In this document: piece after piece, positions 1 to 11,369 of the stretch
How the letters are laid out: each line of letters opens with the position of its first letter
Numbering within the stretch: position 1 is the stretch's first letter
Source of the DNA: Betaproteobacteria bacterium
GTDB lineage: Bacteria; Pseudomonadota; Gammaproteobacteria; Burkholderiales; Rhodocyclaceae
Reading direction: 5' to 3'
Assembly (NCBI GenBank): GCA_012026885.1
Contig: VEPL01000007.1
Location: 214,948-278,947, forward strand
Length of the DNA: 64,000 nt
Notes under the pieces: generated by a model
Databases searched by the model: none
Told to the model about the DNA's origin: nothing
The model's input: only the letters and a program-made list of their open reading frames with translations
Position numbers and translations under genes: made by a program

Positions 1-55
1 GCGGGGGGCTACCGGGCCGGACGCCCCGGGGGGGGGGCGGGCCGGCCCCCCGCGA
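1..55. other. G/C-only low-complexity edge
   Basis: The first 55 bases consist almost entirely of runs of G and C, including a run of ten G, and then change abruptly to ordinary sequence with the upstream region of the acyl-CoA dehydrogenase gene. This looks like a contig end or base-calling artefact rather than biology, although a GC-rich hairpin cannot be excluded. Confidence 0.5.
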
Positions 56-89
56 CAATTCAACCACAAAGACACTGGAGAACAGCACC

Positions 90-1886
90 ATGGGAGACTA
101 TCGCGCCCCGATCAAGGAAATGCGCTTCGTCATGGACGAACTGGCGGGTTTCCGCGAACTCAGCCAGCTTCCCGACTACGCCGAAGCGACGCCCGACATG
201 GCCGATGCCATCCTCGACGAGGCCGCCAAATTCGCGGCCGAGATTCTCGAGCCGCTGAACCGCGTCGGCGACAAGCAGGGAAGCCGGCTCGGGACGGACG
301 GCGTCGTCACGCCGCCGGGCTGGAAGGAGGCCTACAAGGCATTCTGTGCCGCCGGCTGGAACGGCATCACCTGTCCGGCGGAACATGGCGGCCACGGCCA
401 GCCGGACAGCATCGGCATCGCCGTCAAGGAGATGATCAACTCGGCCAACCTGTCGTTCTCGCTTGGCCCGTTGCTCACCACGGGTGCCGTCGAGGCGCTG
501 GTGACCTGCGCCAGCGACGAGCTGAAGGCGGTCTATCTCGACAAGATGGTTTCCGGCGAATGGACCGGCACCATGAATCTGACCGAGCCGCAGGCCGGTT
601 CCGACCTCGCGCTCATCCGCACCCGGGCCGAACCACAGGCCGACGGCAGCTACAAGGTCTTCGGCCAGAAGATCTTCATCACCTACGGCGACCATGACAT
701 GACGGACAACATCGTCCATCTCGTGCTTGCCCGCCTGCCCGATGCGCCGGCCGGCGTGAAGGGCATCTCGATGTTCCTGGTGCCCAAGTTCCTGGTCAAC
801 GCGGACGGCTCGCTCGGCGCGCGCAACGACGCCTTCTGCGTCTCGCTCGAGCACAAGCTCGGTATCCACGCCAGTCCGACCTGCGTCATGGCCTATGGCG
901 ACAAGGGCGGCGCCGTTGGCTATTTGCTCGGCGAACCGAACCGCGGCCTCGAGTACATGTTCATCATGATGAACGAGGCGCGCATGGGCGTCGGCCTGCA
1001 GGGCGTTGCCCTCGGCGAACGCGCCTACCAGCACGCGCTGGCCTACGCCCGCGAGCGCAAGCAGGGCCGCGATGCGGTGACCGGTGAGGCACTGGTCACC
1101 ATCGACCGGCATCCGGACATCCGGCGCATGCTGATGCTGATGAAGTCGCGCGTCGAGGCCTGTCGTGCCATGACTTACTACACCGCCGGCCTGCTCGACC
1201 GTGCCCACGCAGGCGGCGACGCCGAGACGCGCAAGCGCGCCCTCTATCTCGCCGAGTTCATGATTCCCATCGTCAAGGCGGGCGGCACCGAGATGGCTAT
1301 CGAGGTGACCTCGCTCGGAATCCAGATCCACGGCGGCATGGGCTTCATCGAGGAGACCGGCGCTGCCCAGTACTGGCGTGACTCGCGCATCACCACCATC
1401 TACGAGGGCACGACCGGCATCCAGGCCAATGACCTGGTCTTCCGCAAGCTGATGCGCGATCAGGGCGCCACCGCCCGCGCGCTTTTCGGCGAGATCGCCG
1501 CCACGGCCCGCGCGCTGAACGAGTCGTCACGCAACGACCTGCAGGCCATCGGCAAGCGCCTCGGCGCCGGCCTCAAGGCCTGGGGCGAAGCCACCGAATG
1601 GCTCGCGGCCGATGCGAAAAACGGTCTTTCCGGGCCGTTGACCGCAGCCGTTCCCTATCTCGATGTCGCCATCGCAGTGACCGGCGGCTGGCTGATGGGC
1701 AAGGCGGCGCTTGCCGCCGCCGGCCATGTCGAGCGCGGCGAGGGCGACCTCCCGTTCTACAAGGCCAAGCTCGCCAGCGCCCATTTTTATGCCGACCACG
1801 TGCTGCCGCTGGCCCAGGCCCGGGCGGCGACGGCGATGGCTGGCGATGCCGCCTTCGCAGGCCTGGGCGAAGAACTCTTCGTCTGA
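90..1886 (+). CDS. acyl-CoA dehydrogenase, long bacterial type
   Basis: A 598-residue FAD-dependent acyl-CoA dehydrogenase, expected to introduce the alpha-beta double bond into an acyl-CoA in beta-oxidation or a related acyl-CoA pathway. The order is an N-terminal helical domain, a middle domain with the MNLTEPQAGSDL flavin-binding signature, then a C-terminal domain with YEGTTGIQ near residue 439, whose Glu is the catalytic base in this family. The length of about 600 residues fits the group with an extra C-terminal domain that includes DmdC-like enzymes, longer than the 380-residue short-chain type. The ATG is preceded by GGAGAA at a suitable distance. A strong terminator follows at 1944. 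The chain length of the substrate cannot be read from the sequence; electrons presumably go to ETF. Confidence 0.93.
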   Translation: MGDYRAPIKEMRFVMDELAGFRELSQLPDYAEATPDMADAILDEAAKFAAEILEPLNRVGDKQGSRLGTDGVVTPPGWKEAYKAFCAAGWNGITCPAEHGGHGQPDSIGIAVKEMINSANLSFSLGPLLTTGAVEALVTCASDELKAVYLDKMVSGEWTGTMNLTEPQAGSDLALIRTRAEPQADGSYKVFGQKIFITYGDHDMTDNIVHLVLARLPDAPAGVKGISMFLVPKFLVNADGSLGARNDAFCVSLEHKLGIHASPTCVMAYGDKGGAVGYLLGEPNRGLEYMFIMMNEARMGVGLQGVALGERAYQHALAYARERKQGRDAVTGEALVTIDRHPDIRRMLMLMKSRVEACRAMTYYTAGLLDRAHAGGDAETRKRALYLAEFMIPIVKAGGTEMAIEVTSLGIQIHGGMGFIEETGAAQYWRDSRITTIYEGTTGIQANDLVFRKLMRDQGATARALFGEIAATARALNESSRNDLQAIGKRLGAGLKAWGEATEWLAADAKNGLSGPLTAAVPYLDVAIAVTGGWLMGKAALAAAGHVERGEGDLPFYKAKLASAHFYADHVLPLAQARAATAMAGDAAFAGLGEELFV

Positions 1887-1943
1887 CCATGACTCTGCGG
1901 CAGAGATTCTTGGGAGAACAGCGCCCGATGTCTCTGATCTTCA

Positions 1944-1972
1944 ACGGGGCCTTGGCGGCCCCGTCTTTTTTT
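1944..1972 (+). terminator. rho-independent terminator after acyl-CoA dehydrogenase
   Basis: A perfect 8-bp stem (ACGGGGCC / GGCCCCGT) with a 5-base loop is followed by C and seven T. It lies 57 bases after the acyl-CoA dehydrogenase stop and just before the start of the next gene, so it separates the two transcripts. Confidence 0.9.
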
Positions 1973-1983
1973 GTGGGTGGCGC

Positions 1984-2619
1984 ATGCTGACCGTCGACAT
2001 TGTTTCCGACATCGTTTGCCCTTGGTGCTTCATCGGCACCCGCCGCCTCGCAGCCGCGATCGAACTCGTCCGCCGTGACGACCCCGGCTTCACCTGCCGG
2101 ACGCACTGGCGCCCGTTCTTCCTGAATCCGGATACGCCGCCTGAAGGCGAGCCCTACCTGCCTTTCCTCGAGCGCAAGTTCGGCGGCCGGGCGCCGGTCG
2201 AGGCGCTCTTCGCCCGTGTCCGGGCCGCCGGCGAGGCTTACGGCCTCGACTACACGTTCGGAGCCATCCGCCTGCGCGCGAACACCCTGCGCGCTCACCG
2301 GCTGATCGACTGGGCACAGCGGCAGGGGAGCGCCGATGCCCTGGTCGAACGCCTCTTCGTCGCCCAGTTCCAGCGCGGCGAGCACGTCGGCGATCCCGGG
2401 CTGCTTGCCCGCATCGCCGGCGAGTGCGGCTTCGATGCCGCGGAGGCTGCCCGCTATCTTGCCTCCGGCCAGGGCGAGGCGGAGGTGCGGGCCGATGAAC
2501 GACAGATGCGCGCCCTCGGCGTCCGCATGATTCCGACCTTCCTGTTGCCCGGCGGGCGCGCCGTCGTCGGGGCCGAGGATCCGGCGGTCCTTGCAGCCGC
2601 CTTGCGCAGGGCCGCTTGA
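1984..2619 (+). CDS. DsbA-family (FrnE-like) thiol oxidoreductase
   Basis: A 211-residue cytoplasmic DsbA/2-hydroxychromene isomerase-type thioredoxin fold. The CPWC motif is at residues 12-15 and the cis-proline segment RMIPTF near the C-terminus, which is the FrnE arrangement. There is no signal peptide. Open reading continues upstream of 1984, but the terminator at 1944 and the position of the CxxC motif favour this ATG. FrnE-like proteins are disulfide or glutathione-linked oxidoreductases often tied to oxidative stress; the substrate is unknown here. Confidence 0.85.
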   Translation: MLTVDIVSDIVCPWCFIGTRRLAAAIELVRRDDPGFTCRTHWRPFFLNPDTPPEGEPYLPFLERKFGGRAPVEALFARVRAAGEAYGLDYTFGAIRLRANTLRAHRLIDWAQRQGSADALVERLFVAQFQRGEHVGDPGLLARIAGECGFDAAEAARYLASGQGEAEVRADERQMRALGVRMIPTFLLPGGRAVVGAEDPAVLAAALRRAA

Positions 2620-2700
2620 AACCGCTCGCTGTTCGGCGGAAACTGGGCAGCGATGCAAGTGGTCGCGCAGTGTGGAACCGAACACCCAAGGAGACGAGCG

Positions 2701-3402
2701 ATGGTGACGACAAGGACGAAGAAGGCATCCCGCAGCGGCCCAGGGGCAGGCGGCGTGCGGCGCAGCACGGCACCGGCAAGTGCGGCTGCCACGCCCCTCG
2801 GCGCGGTCGGCGGCCTCGGCCGTTCGTTGCGCACGCTGACCGAGCAGATGGTCGGCATGGCCGGCGCGGCGGTGGATACGTCGCTGGCCGCGGCGACCGG
2901 GCTGTTCCCGCACGGGGTCAAGTCGACCAAGGCCCTGATCAAGGCCGGCGGCTTCCTGCGTGACGTGCGCGAGACGGCCGGCATGCCGCTCGAGGATCTC
3001 GGCCGGGCGATCAACCTCAAGGATGCGACACTCCTCGAACTGGCCGAGAATGGCAAGATGGCGCTGCCGTTCGAGGTCATCCTCCGGCTCGCCGGGGTGC
3101 TCGCGCGCAACGATCCCGTCCCCTTCGTGATGAACCTCGCCAAGGTGCACAGCCCGGCGACCTGGCAGGTCCTCGAGACACTGGGTGTCGGGCGGCTGCT
3201 CGAGCATGCCGGGCGCGAGCACGAGTTCGTCAGCATCTACCGCGCCCGTGACGAGGCGCGCAAGCTGACCGACGAGGAGTTCGCGCGCGTGCGCAAGTTT
3301 GTCGAGACGGCGTTCGACATGGCGCTCGAGTTCAACCGCGAGGCCAAGGCGGCGGCGAAGCCCCGCCAGGCGGCGCGGCGCGGCGCGAAGCTGGAGGACT
3401 GA
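2701..3402 (+). CDS. helix-turn-helix (XRE-like) protein
   Basis: A 233-residue protein. A basic, Ala/Gly-rich N-terminus is followed by a helix-turn-helix of the XRE type (from RDVRETAGMPLEDLGRAINL to about ILRLAGVLAR) and a C-terminal helical region ending in a Lys/Arg/Ala-rich tail. The ATG at 2701 has AGGAGA just upstream; an in-frame ATG at 2653 lacks this. The next gene starts 3 bases after the stop, so the two are probably co-transcribed. It is probably a DNA-binding regulator, with the target unknown. Confidence 0.7.
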   Translation: MVTTRTKKASRSGPGAGGVRRSTAPASAAATPLGAVGGLGRSLRTLTEQMVGMAGAAVDTSLAAATGLFPHGVKSTKALIKAGGFLRDVRETAGMPLEDLGRAINLKDATLLELAENGKMALPFEVILRLAGVLARNDPVPFVMNLAKVHSPATWQVLETLGVGRLLEHAGREHEFVSIYRARDEARKLTDEEFARVRKFVETAFDMALEFNREAKAAAKPRQAARRGAKLED

Positions 3403-3405
3403 TCC

Positions 3406-4023
3406 ATGCGGGCAAGGACTGGCGCGTGGGTGGCGCTGACGCTCGCCGTCGTGTCGGCCGGATGCGGGCAGCGCGGGCCGGTCGCGCCCGAGGAGGCATG
3501 GCTGACCGGCTACACCTGCTGCAACCTGCGCTACGAGGCAGGCGGCGACTGGATCAGCGACGGCAATTACACCGGCAACCCGATGATTCCGGCAGGGTCG
3601 CGCATCCGTGTTGCCAAGCCGGCCTACCAGGCGACCCGCGTGCGGGCCGACATCGAAGGGCGGCCGTGGCGCCTCGGCCAGGATTACAGCCGGCAGGCCG
3701 AATTTTTCGAGGACTGGGTCGGCAAGCTGGTCGACAAGGAAGATCCGCGTGCGCGCATCGCCACTTGGCCGCGCGAGGTCCAGGAGGCGGTGGCGTCCGG
3801 GCGCATCGCCCTGGGCATGACCCGCGAGCAGGTCATCGTCGCGCTCGGCTATCCGCTGCGCAATGCCACCATGTCGCTGAACAACAACGTCTGGCGCTAC
3901 TGGCAATCGAGCTTCGTTCAGTACGACGTGCACTGGACCGACGGGCGCGTCAGCCGCGTGACGCGTGTCGGCAGCGGCCGCGAGCCGCTCGACGTGCTGA
4001 TGCCGGGGAGCGTCTTCCGCTAG
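3406..4023 (+). CDS. lipoprotein with BamE/SmpA-like domain
   Basis: A 205-residue probable lipoprotein. The signal peptide ends in the lipobox VSAGC, so the mature N-terminus would be lipidated Cys. The C-terminal half has the SmpA/OmlA (BamE-like) pattern: ALGMTREQVIVALGYPLRNAT, then NVWRYW and further strands. The N-terminal half, with TCCNLRYE, is not recognised. A GGAGG lies seven bases before the ATG. The BamE-like fold is known from the outer-membrane assembly complex, but it also occurs in unrelated envelope proteins, so a role in BAM is only a possibility. Confidence 0.75.
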   Translation: MRARTGAWVALTLAVVSAGCGQRGPVAPEEAWLTGYTCCNLRYEAGGDWISDGNYTGNPMIPAGSRIRVAKPAYQATRVRADIEGRPWRLGQDYSRQAEFFEDWVGKLVDKEDPRARIATWPREVQEAVASGRIALGMTREQVIVALGYPLRNATMSLNNNVWRYWQSSFVQYDVHWTDGRVSRVTRVGSGREPLDVLMPGSVFR

Positions 4024-4038
4024 TAAGTCGGGCCCGCC

Positions 4039-4542
4039 TCAGGGGCTGCCGATGGCCAGACGCGCGGCGGCCTCGAGGTCGGCCTGGCGCATCAGCCCTG
4101 CCTTGGTCTGCACGACCTTGCCGTTGCGGTCGACGACGATGGTGTAGGGCAGGCCCATCCTGGTGTTGCCGAGCGCCTGCATGAGCGGGATACCCTTTTC
4201 CTTGGCGACGAAGGCCGGGTAATCCATCCTGTTGGCTCTGGCGAATGCCTTCGCCGGTTCCGCCTTGTCCTCGATGGCGATGCCGAGGACCTCGACCTTG
4301 CCCGAGTTGGCATTGCGCACCTTGACCAGCTCCGGAATCTCGGCCCGGCAGGGGGCGCACCAGGTGGCCCAGAAGTTGACGATCAGCGGCTTGCCGCGAA
4401 AGCGCTCGAGGGCTACCGGCTTGTCGTCGAGATCGCTCAGCGTGGCCGCAAAGAGCGGGGCCGATGCGGGTAACTCGACTGCCGCGGTCGACAGCGAAAA
4501 AAGGGCGAAAATCAGGGCGGCAGGGACGCGTAGCATAGACAT
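4039..4542 (-). CDS. TlpA-family thioredoxin-like disulfide reductase
   Basis: A secreted or membrane-anchored thioredoxin-fold protein of about 167 residues with an N-terminal hydrophobic signal and the redox motif WATWCAPCR, typical of TlpA/ResA/CcmG. Such proteins reduce disulfides in periplasmic apo-cytochromes or copper proteins. In-frame Met codons at 4560, 4542 and 4536 are all possible starts; 4542 keeps a compact signal peptide. It is convergent with the lipoprotein gene, 15 bases apart, and no cytochrome maturation genes adjoin it, so the client is unknown. Confidence 0.85.
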   Translation of the reverse strand: MSMLRVPAALIFALFSLSTAAVELPASAPLFAATLSDLDDKPVALERFRGKPLIVNFWATWCAPCRAEIPELVKVRNANSGKVEVLGIAIEDKAEPAKAFARANRMDYPAFVAKEKGIPLMQALGNTRMGLPYTIVVDRNGKVVQTKAGLMRQADLEAAARLAIGSP

Positions 4543-4709
4543 GGCAGTTGTGGCGGCCAAGGAATCTTAGCACCGATTCGATGGCTGGCCTTCCCGCCTC
4601 CGCTAGGGCGATTTCTGTAGAGCGGACGTTCACCTGACGTATGCCGACAGGTATGCTGGCGCCCCGTCGCATGACAATTGAAACCGGATTTGCCCGACAA
4701 AGGAAGAAT

Positions 4710-5567
4710 ATGAAACAGACCAAGGTATTTCTGCTGGCAGTGCTGGCGGCCCTCAACCTGAACGCGTCCGCTTTGGCGGCTGAGTCGGCCCTCGACCAGA
4801 TCAAGAGCAGCAAGACCCTCAAGCTGGGCTATCGCGAGAACTCGATCCCGTTCTCGTTCGTCGGTCCCGACAATCTGCCGCAGGGTTACAGCGTGGACCT
4901 GTGCAAGGTTGTCGCGGATGACATCGCGCGGGAACTCAAGCTCGACAAGCTTGATGTGCGCTGGGTCCCGGTCACCGCCCAGAACCGCTTCGAGATGGTG
5001 AAAAGCGGCAAGATCGATATCGAGTGCGGCAATACCACCCAGACCCTGGCGCGCCGCGCCGAATTCGATTTCAGCGTGATGACCTATGCCGACGGAGCCA
5101 GCCTGCTTTTCCGCAAGGGCGGCATTCCCGCCGGGTCGGATCACCTCAGCGGCCAGCGCATCGCGGTCGTTGCGGGAACTACCACCGAAAAGGCGCTCGA
5201 GGCGCTGGGCGCCTCGGCGCGGCTGGGTGCGACGCTCGTTCATGTGAGCGATCACGATGCCGCCCTCAAGGCGCTGGCCGAAGGCAGGGCGACCGCGTAC
5301 GCAGCCGACCGCACTGTCCTGCTGACCATCGCGCTGGCCAGCGGCAATGCCGATGCCGTCGAGGTGTCCACCGTGCAATTCACCTACGAACCGTACGGCC
5401 TGATGATGCGTCCCGACCAGCAGATGCGCCTCGCAGTGGATCGTGCGCTGGCCCGCCTGTATCGCAGCGGCGCGATCGTGCCCATCTTCCAGCGCTGGTT
5501 CGGCCAGCTGGGTACGCCCGGCGAAGGACTCAAGGTGATGTACCTGCTCAACGCGCTGCCGGAATGA
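4710..5567 (+). CDS. amino acid ABC transporter substrate-binding protein
   Basis: A 285-residue periplasmic binding protein of solute-binding family 3, closest in character to glutamate/aspartate binders. It has a signal peptide ending around SALA, then LKLGYRENSIPFSFV and the family-3 motif DIECGNTTQT. The ATG follows AGGAAG. No permease or ATPase gene adjoins it, so it is an orphan component, with the transporter encoded elsewhere or the protein used for sensing. Confidence 0.88.
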   Translation: MKQTKVFLLAVLAALNLNASALAAESALDQIKSSKTLKLGYRENSIPFSFVGPDNLPQGYSVDLCKVVADDIARELKLDKLDVRWVPVTAQNRFEMVKSGKIDIECGNTTQTLARRAEFDFSVMTYADGASLLFRKGGIPAGSDHLSGQRIAVVAGTTTEKALEALGASARLGATLVHVSDHDAALKALAEGRATAYAADRTVLLTIALASGNADAVEVSTVQFTYEPYGLMMRPDQQMRLAVDRALARLYRSGAIVPIFQRWFGQLGTPGEGLKVMYLLNALPE

Positions 5568-5644
5568 TCCCTCACTGCGCTCAGGTCCGCAGTCTGGAAG
5601 TCGCAGGTGTCGTAGCAGCAGCTGGGTGATGCGGTCATTGTGAG

Positions 5645-5681
5645 AAAGCCGGGCTGGTGCTCAACTGGTCCGGCTTTTTTT
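5645..5681 (+). terminator. rho-independent terminator
   Basis: An AAAGCCGG / CCGGCTTT inverted repeat with a 17-base loop ends in a run of seven T. It lies about 80 bases downstream of the binding-protein gene and upstream of the sensor kinase gene. Any start codon for the kinase should therefore be sought after this point. Confidence 0.8.
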
Positions 5682-5757
5682 GCCGGCAATCTTGCTGGCA
5701 TATGTCTTCTGTGTAAGGATGGGCAGGGAGAGACGAACGGACAATCAGGCCAGCGAC

Positions 5758-6453
5758 ATGGTCATGCCGAAGCACCGAGTTCTAGGAATGTTCGACTACC
5801 GGATCGCGGCATGGGTAGTTTTTGGGCTGGCCCTGCTCATGACGGGTGTTGGCTGGCGAATAGCCGACCAGGCGGTTAACGCACGGAACGAGGAGCAGTT
5901 CGCTGCGCGGGCGGCGGATCTCTCGGAAGCCATCCGCTACCGGATGCGCGAGTACCTGACTATCCTGCGGGCCGGCGCCGGCTTCTTCAACGGTTCGGAG
6001 AGCGTCACCCGCCGCGAGTGGCAGACCTATGTCGCTGCCCTGCGCTTGCGCGAGGATTATCCCGGCGTGCAGGGACTCGGCTTTGCGATGATGCTCCCGG
6101 CGGCTGCCGTTGCGGAACATGTCGCCGATATCCGCAAAGAGGGCTTCCCGGATTACACGGTCCGCCCGCCCGGCGAACGCGACCCCTTGAGCTCGATCAT
6201 CTATCTCGAGCCTTTCGACTGGCGCAACCAGCGGGCCTTCGGTTACGACATGTTCTCCGAGCCGGTGCGCCGCGCGGCGATGACGCAGGCCATGGAGGCC
6301 GGCGAACTGGCGGTTTCGGGGCGGGTGACCCTGGTGCAGGAGACAAGCAAGGATATCCAGCACGGATTCCTCGTCTATGTGCCGGTGTACCGCAAGGGGA
6401 TGCCGCTGGATACCGCCGATCAGCGGCGGGCGGCGATCCATGGCTTCGTCTAA
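5758..6453 (+). pseudogene. N-terminal (CHASE) fragment of a split hybrid sensor kinase
   Basis: About 231 residues: a first transmembrane helix (AAWVVFGLALLMTGVGWRI) and the N-terminal two thirds of a periplasmic CHASE sensing domain. The reading frame stops at TAA 6451-6453 within the conserved CHASE stretch. Translating across the stop gives GFV-stop-SPFRAGDLMQG, where the family normally has Tyr, as in GFVYSPFR. The downstream kinase gene at 6478 is in the same frame, so one base change (TAA from TAC or TAT) explains the split. The start is uncertain: ATG codons lie at 5719, 5758 and 5764, none with a strong ribosome site, and one at 5680 overlaps the terminator. On its own this fragment would be a membrane protein without output. 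Confidence 0.8.
6451..6453 (+). other. in-frame TAA interrupting the CHASE domain
   Basis: This ochre codon sits between codons for GFV and SPFRAG with no frame change on either side. It replaces the aromatic Tyr position of the CHASE motif. It could be a real nonsense mutation, a phase-variable or suppressed stop, or a sequencing error. Confidence 0.85.
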
Positions 6454-6477
6454 AGCCCTTTCCGTGCCGGTGACCTG

Positions 6478-9180
<2,703 letters not shown>

Positions 9181-9337
9181 AGCCGCGGGCGCGCCCCATG
9201 CGCCGGCAGCCCGCTGCGACGATTTGTCGCACGCCGAATGGCGCCGGCCTTGTGAAAATAGCGGGGCACGTTGATACTGCCCGCTCATAGCCGGCGACAA
9301 TGCGCCGATCGAATGCCGGAAAGTTGCTGCTAACAGT

Positions 9338-9808
9338 TTGTCCAGACGAAATTTCCTGATTGACCTCATCGGCTTGCTCCTGATTGCGCTGGTCGTTGTC
9401 GTCGGCTACAAGCTGTCGCCGGTGCTCCTGCCCAAGGCCGATGTCGTCCTGCAACCGGAGCCGGGCTGCGACCTGCAGCGTGCGGCCTGTGCCGCAAATG
9501 TTGCCGGCGGGGGGCGCATCGCGGTCGATAGTTCGCTACGGCCGATTCCGCTGGCGAAGCCGTTCCGCATCGACGTGAACGTCACCGGCCTTGAGGCCAG
9601 GCGCGTCGAGGTCGACTTTGCCGGCGTCGATATGAACATGGGGCTGATCCGGCCGGCTTTGCATGCCGAGGGCGGAGGGCGCTTCGCCGCCGAGCTTTCC
9701 CTGCCGGTCTGCATCACCGGCGCGATGGACTGGCAGGCCACGGTCCTGGTGGAAACGGCGGGCGAGCGGCTGGCGATTCCGCTCCGTTTCCGCGCAGGAC
9801 AAAACTGA
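9338..9808 (+). CDS. membrane-anchored periplasmic protein of unknown function in copper cassette
   Basis: A 156-residue protein with one N-terminal transmembrane segment (LIGLLLIALVVVVGYKL) and an exported beta-rich domain containing three Cys residues (two in the stretch CDLQRAAC, one in LPVC). The start is TTG. It is followed one base later by a SCO gene and then a PCu(A)C gene, so it is probably part of a copper-delivery operon for cytochrome oxidase. I do not recognise a named family; the strand pattern is faintly like FixH or CopC-type domains, but that is only an impression. Confidence 0.7.
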   Translation: MSRRNFLIDLIGLLLIALVVVVGYKLSPVLLPKADVVLQPEPGCDLQRAACAANVAGGGRIAVDSSLRPIPLAKPFRIDVNVTGLEARRVEVDFAGVDMNMGLIRPALHAEGGGRFAAELSLPVCITGAMDWQATVLVETAGERLAIPLRFRAGQN

Positions 9809-9809
9809 G

Positions 9810-10412
9810 ATGGGCGAGACTGCACTGAAGGCACTCGCGGCCGTGCTGGCGGCGCTGGTGATCGGCCTGGCACTGCTCTGGCATCCGGAACTTCCGGAGA
9901 AGCCGCTGCAGGCCGCGGCGTCGCCTGCCGGTGGCGACTTCTCGCTGGCTTCGGCAAGCGGGCCGGTGAAGTTGTCCGATTTCCGCGGGCGCGTCGTCAT
10001 CGTCTATTTCGGTTACACCTATTGTCCCGATGTCTGCCCGACGGCGCTGGCTGCGATCGGCGCCGGGTTGCGCCTCCTGTCGGGCGACGAGGCGGCGCGG
10101 GTGGCGGTCGTGTTCATCTCCGTCGATCCCGAGCGCGACAGCCCCGAGCGACTTAAGGACTACGCCGGGTTCTTCCATCCTGCCATCGTCGGTGTGACCG
10201 GTAACGCCGCTGAACTGGCAGCGATCGCCAGCCGCTACGGTGCCTTCTATGCGAAGCAGAAGGTAGCCACCGCCGGTGGCGGTTATGTCGTGGATCACAC
10301 TGCCGACGCCTTTGTCGTAGACCCGGGCGGCCGCTTGGTCGGCCGCATAGCGCATGCGACTGCGCCGGAAGGCGTGGCCGCAATAATTCGCCAATATCTC
10401 AAGCAACCATGA
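9810..10412 (+). CDS. SCO1/SenC-family copper metallochaperone
   Basis: A 200-residue thioredoxin-fold protein with an N-terminal membrane anchor and the SCO copper-binding motif CPDVCP. The distal His is in YVVDHTADAFVVDP, and FISVDPERDSP is typical of the family. SCO proteins load or reduce the CuA site of cytochrome c oxidase subunit II. This is one of two SCO genes in the window; the other, at 54045, is next to the oxidase operon. The ATG lies one base after the upstream stop, and a PCu(A)C gene follows 13 bases downstream. Confidence 0.92.
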   Translation: MGETALKALAAVLAALVIGLALLWHPELPEKPLQAAASPAGGDFSLASASGPVKLSDFRGRVVIVYFGYTYCPDVCPTALAAIGAGLRLLSGDEAARVAVVFISVDPERDSPERLKDYAGFFHPAIVGVTGNAAELAAIASRYGAFYAKQKVATAGGGYVVDHTADAFVVDPGGRLVGRIAHATAPEGVAAIIRQYLKQP

Positions 10413-10425
10413 GGAGACCCACGCC

Positions 10426-10881
10426 ATGAAACGACTTTCCATCCTGATCGCCGGCCTGCTGGCCTCGGCCGGTGCCCTGGCCGGAGCGGCCGATGCCGTC
10501 AGCGTCGAGCAACCCTATGTGCGCCTGGCGCCGCCGAATGCACTTGCGACCGGCGCCTTCATGGTCATCCGCAATCGAGGCGACAAGGATGTGAGGGTGG
10601 TCAAGGCCGATAACCCCCTATCGCGGGTGACCGAGTTGCATACCCACATCAACGATGCCGGCGTGATGCGCATGCGCCCGGTGCCGGCCATCGATGTCAA
10701 GGCGCGCGGCGAGGCCGTACTGAAGCCTGGCGGCATGCACGTCATGCTGATCGACCTCAAGGGTTCGCTGGCTGAGGGCGATATGGTTCCAATCACGCTG
10801 ACCTTCGACGACGGCAGCAGCAAGAAGGTCGATGCCCGCGTCGTGAAGACGGCACCGCCTGCCCCGGAGCATCGTCACTGA
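10426..10881 (+). CDS. PCu(A)C periplasmic copper chaperone
   Basis: A 151-residue protein with a cleavable signal peptide (ends near LAGAADA). It has the DUF461/PCu(A)C copper-binding pattern: TELHTHINDAGVMRMRPV and later GGMHVMLIDL, giving His and Met ligands. The C-terminus ends in EHRH. PCu(A)C hands Cu(I) to SCO or directly to oxidase subunit II. A ribosome site (GGAG) precedes the ATG. With the two upstream genes it forms a three-gene copper cassette. Confidence 0.93.
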   Translation: MKRLSILIAGLLASAGALAGAADAVSVEQPYVRLAPPNALATGAFMVIRNRGDKDVRVVKADNPLSRVTELHTHINDAGVMRMRPVPAIDVKARGEAVLKPGGMHVMLIDLKGSLAEGDMVPITLTFDDGSSKKVDARVVKTAPPAPEHRH

Positions 10882-10971
10882 ACACGTCCTGCCGGCCTTC
10901 GTGAAATTGTTCATGGACGTCGGCCCATGACCGCGGGATGATGACTACGGTGCTTCATCGAGGATGACGTC

Positions 10972-11160
10972 ATGGCAACCGAGATCCGGGAACTGAAAGT
11001 TGCGCAAGATCAGACGCGCTCGGCCAGATGCACGGAAGAGCCCGATGAGCGGGGCGTGGAATTCGATCTGCACGGTACCCTGAGCGAGACCGTTGTGCAC
11101 GAAGCCGGCTACGCCGAGTTCCTCGCCGCGCTGCGCGCAAGCGGTTACAAACCGGCCTGA
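10972..11160 (+). CDS. small hypothetical protein (62 aa)
   Basis: A 62-residue charged protein without a signal or membrane helix. GAGG lies eight bases before the ATG. I recognise no family. It stands alone between the copper cassette and the storage-lipid region, so its reality rests on the ribosome site and a clean open frame. Confidence 0.45.
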   Translation: MATEIRELKVAQDQTRSARCTEEPDERGVEFDLHGTLSETVVHEAGYAEFLAALRASGYKPA

Positions 11161-11369
11161 GATCCTCTCCGCTTCCTCAGGCGGGCGCCGGGCGCTTGGT
11201 CAACTCGCGTTGCAGCGCACGGCGGCGCTTCTTGAATGGCCTTGCGCGGGAAGCGGGTCAGGTGCTTCCGGGGCATCGTCGCCAAAGCCGGCGATGATCG
11301 CCTCGATCGGCCGGCCTGCGCGACGACGGTTGCTTCCGCAAGGCTCCCGTTCCTCGCTACACTGCGGGC

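Noticed and set aside
1573-3933. A 786-residue open frame on the minus strand opposite the acyl-CoA dehydrogenase and DsbA genes
   Set aside because: High GC codon usage leaves long open frames on the opposite strand. The product is Arg/Gly-rich without domains, while the plus-strand genes have clear motifs. The same holds for long antisense frames at 6745-8610 and 29542-31905.
11161-11369. Possible decayed small gene on the minus strand with a basic end like KKRRRALQREL
   Set aside because: Frames are broken by stops, no start codon fits, and no family is recognised. It may be a relic, but the evidence is too thin.
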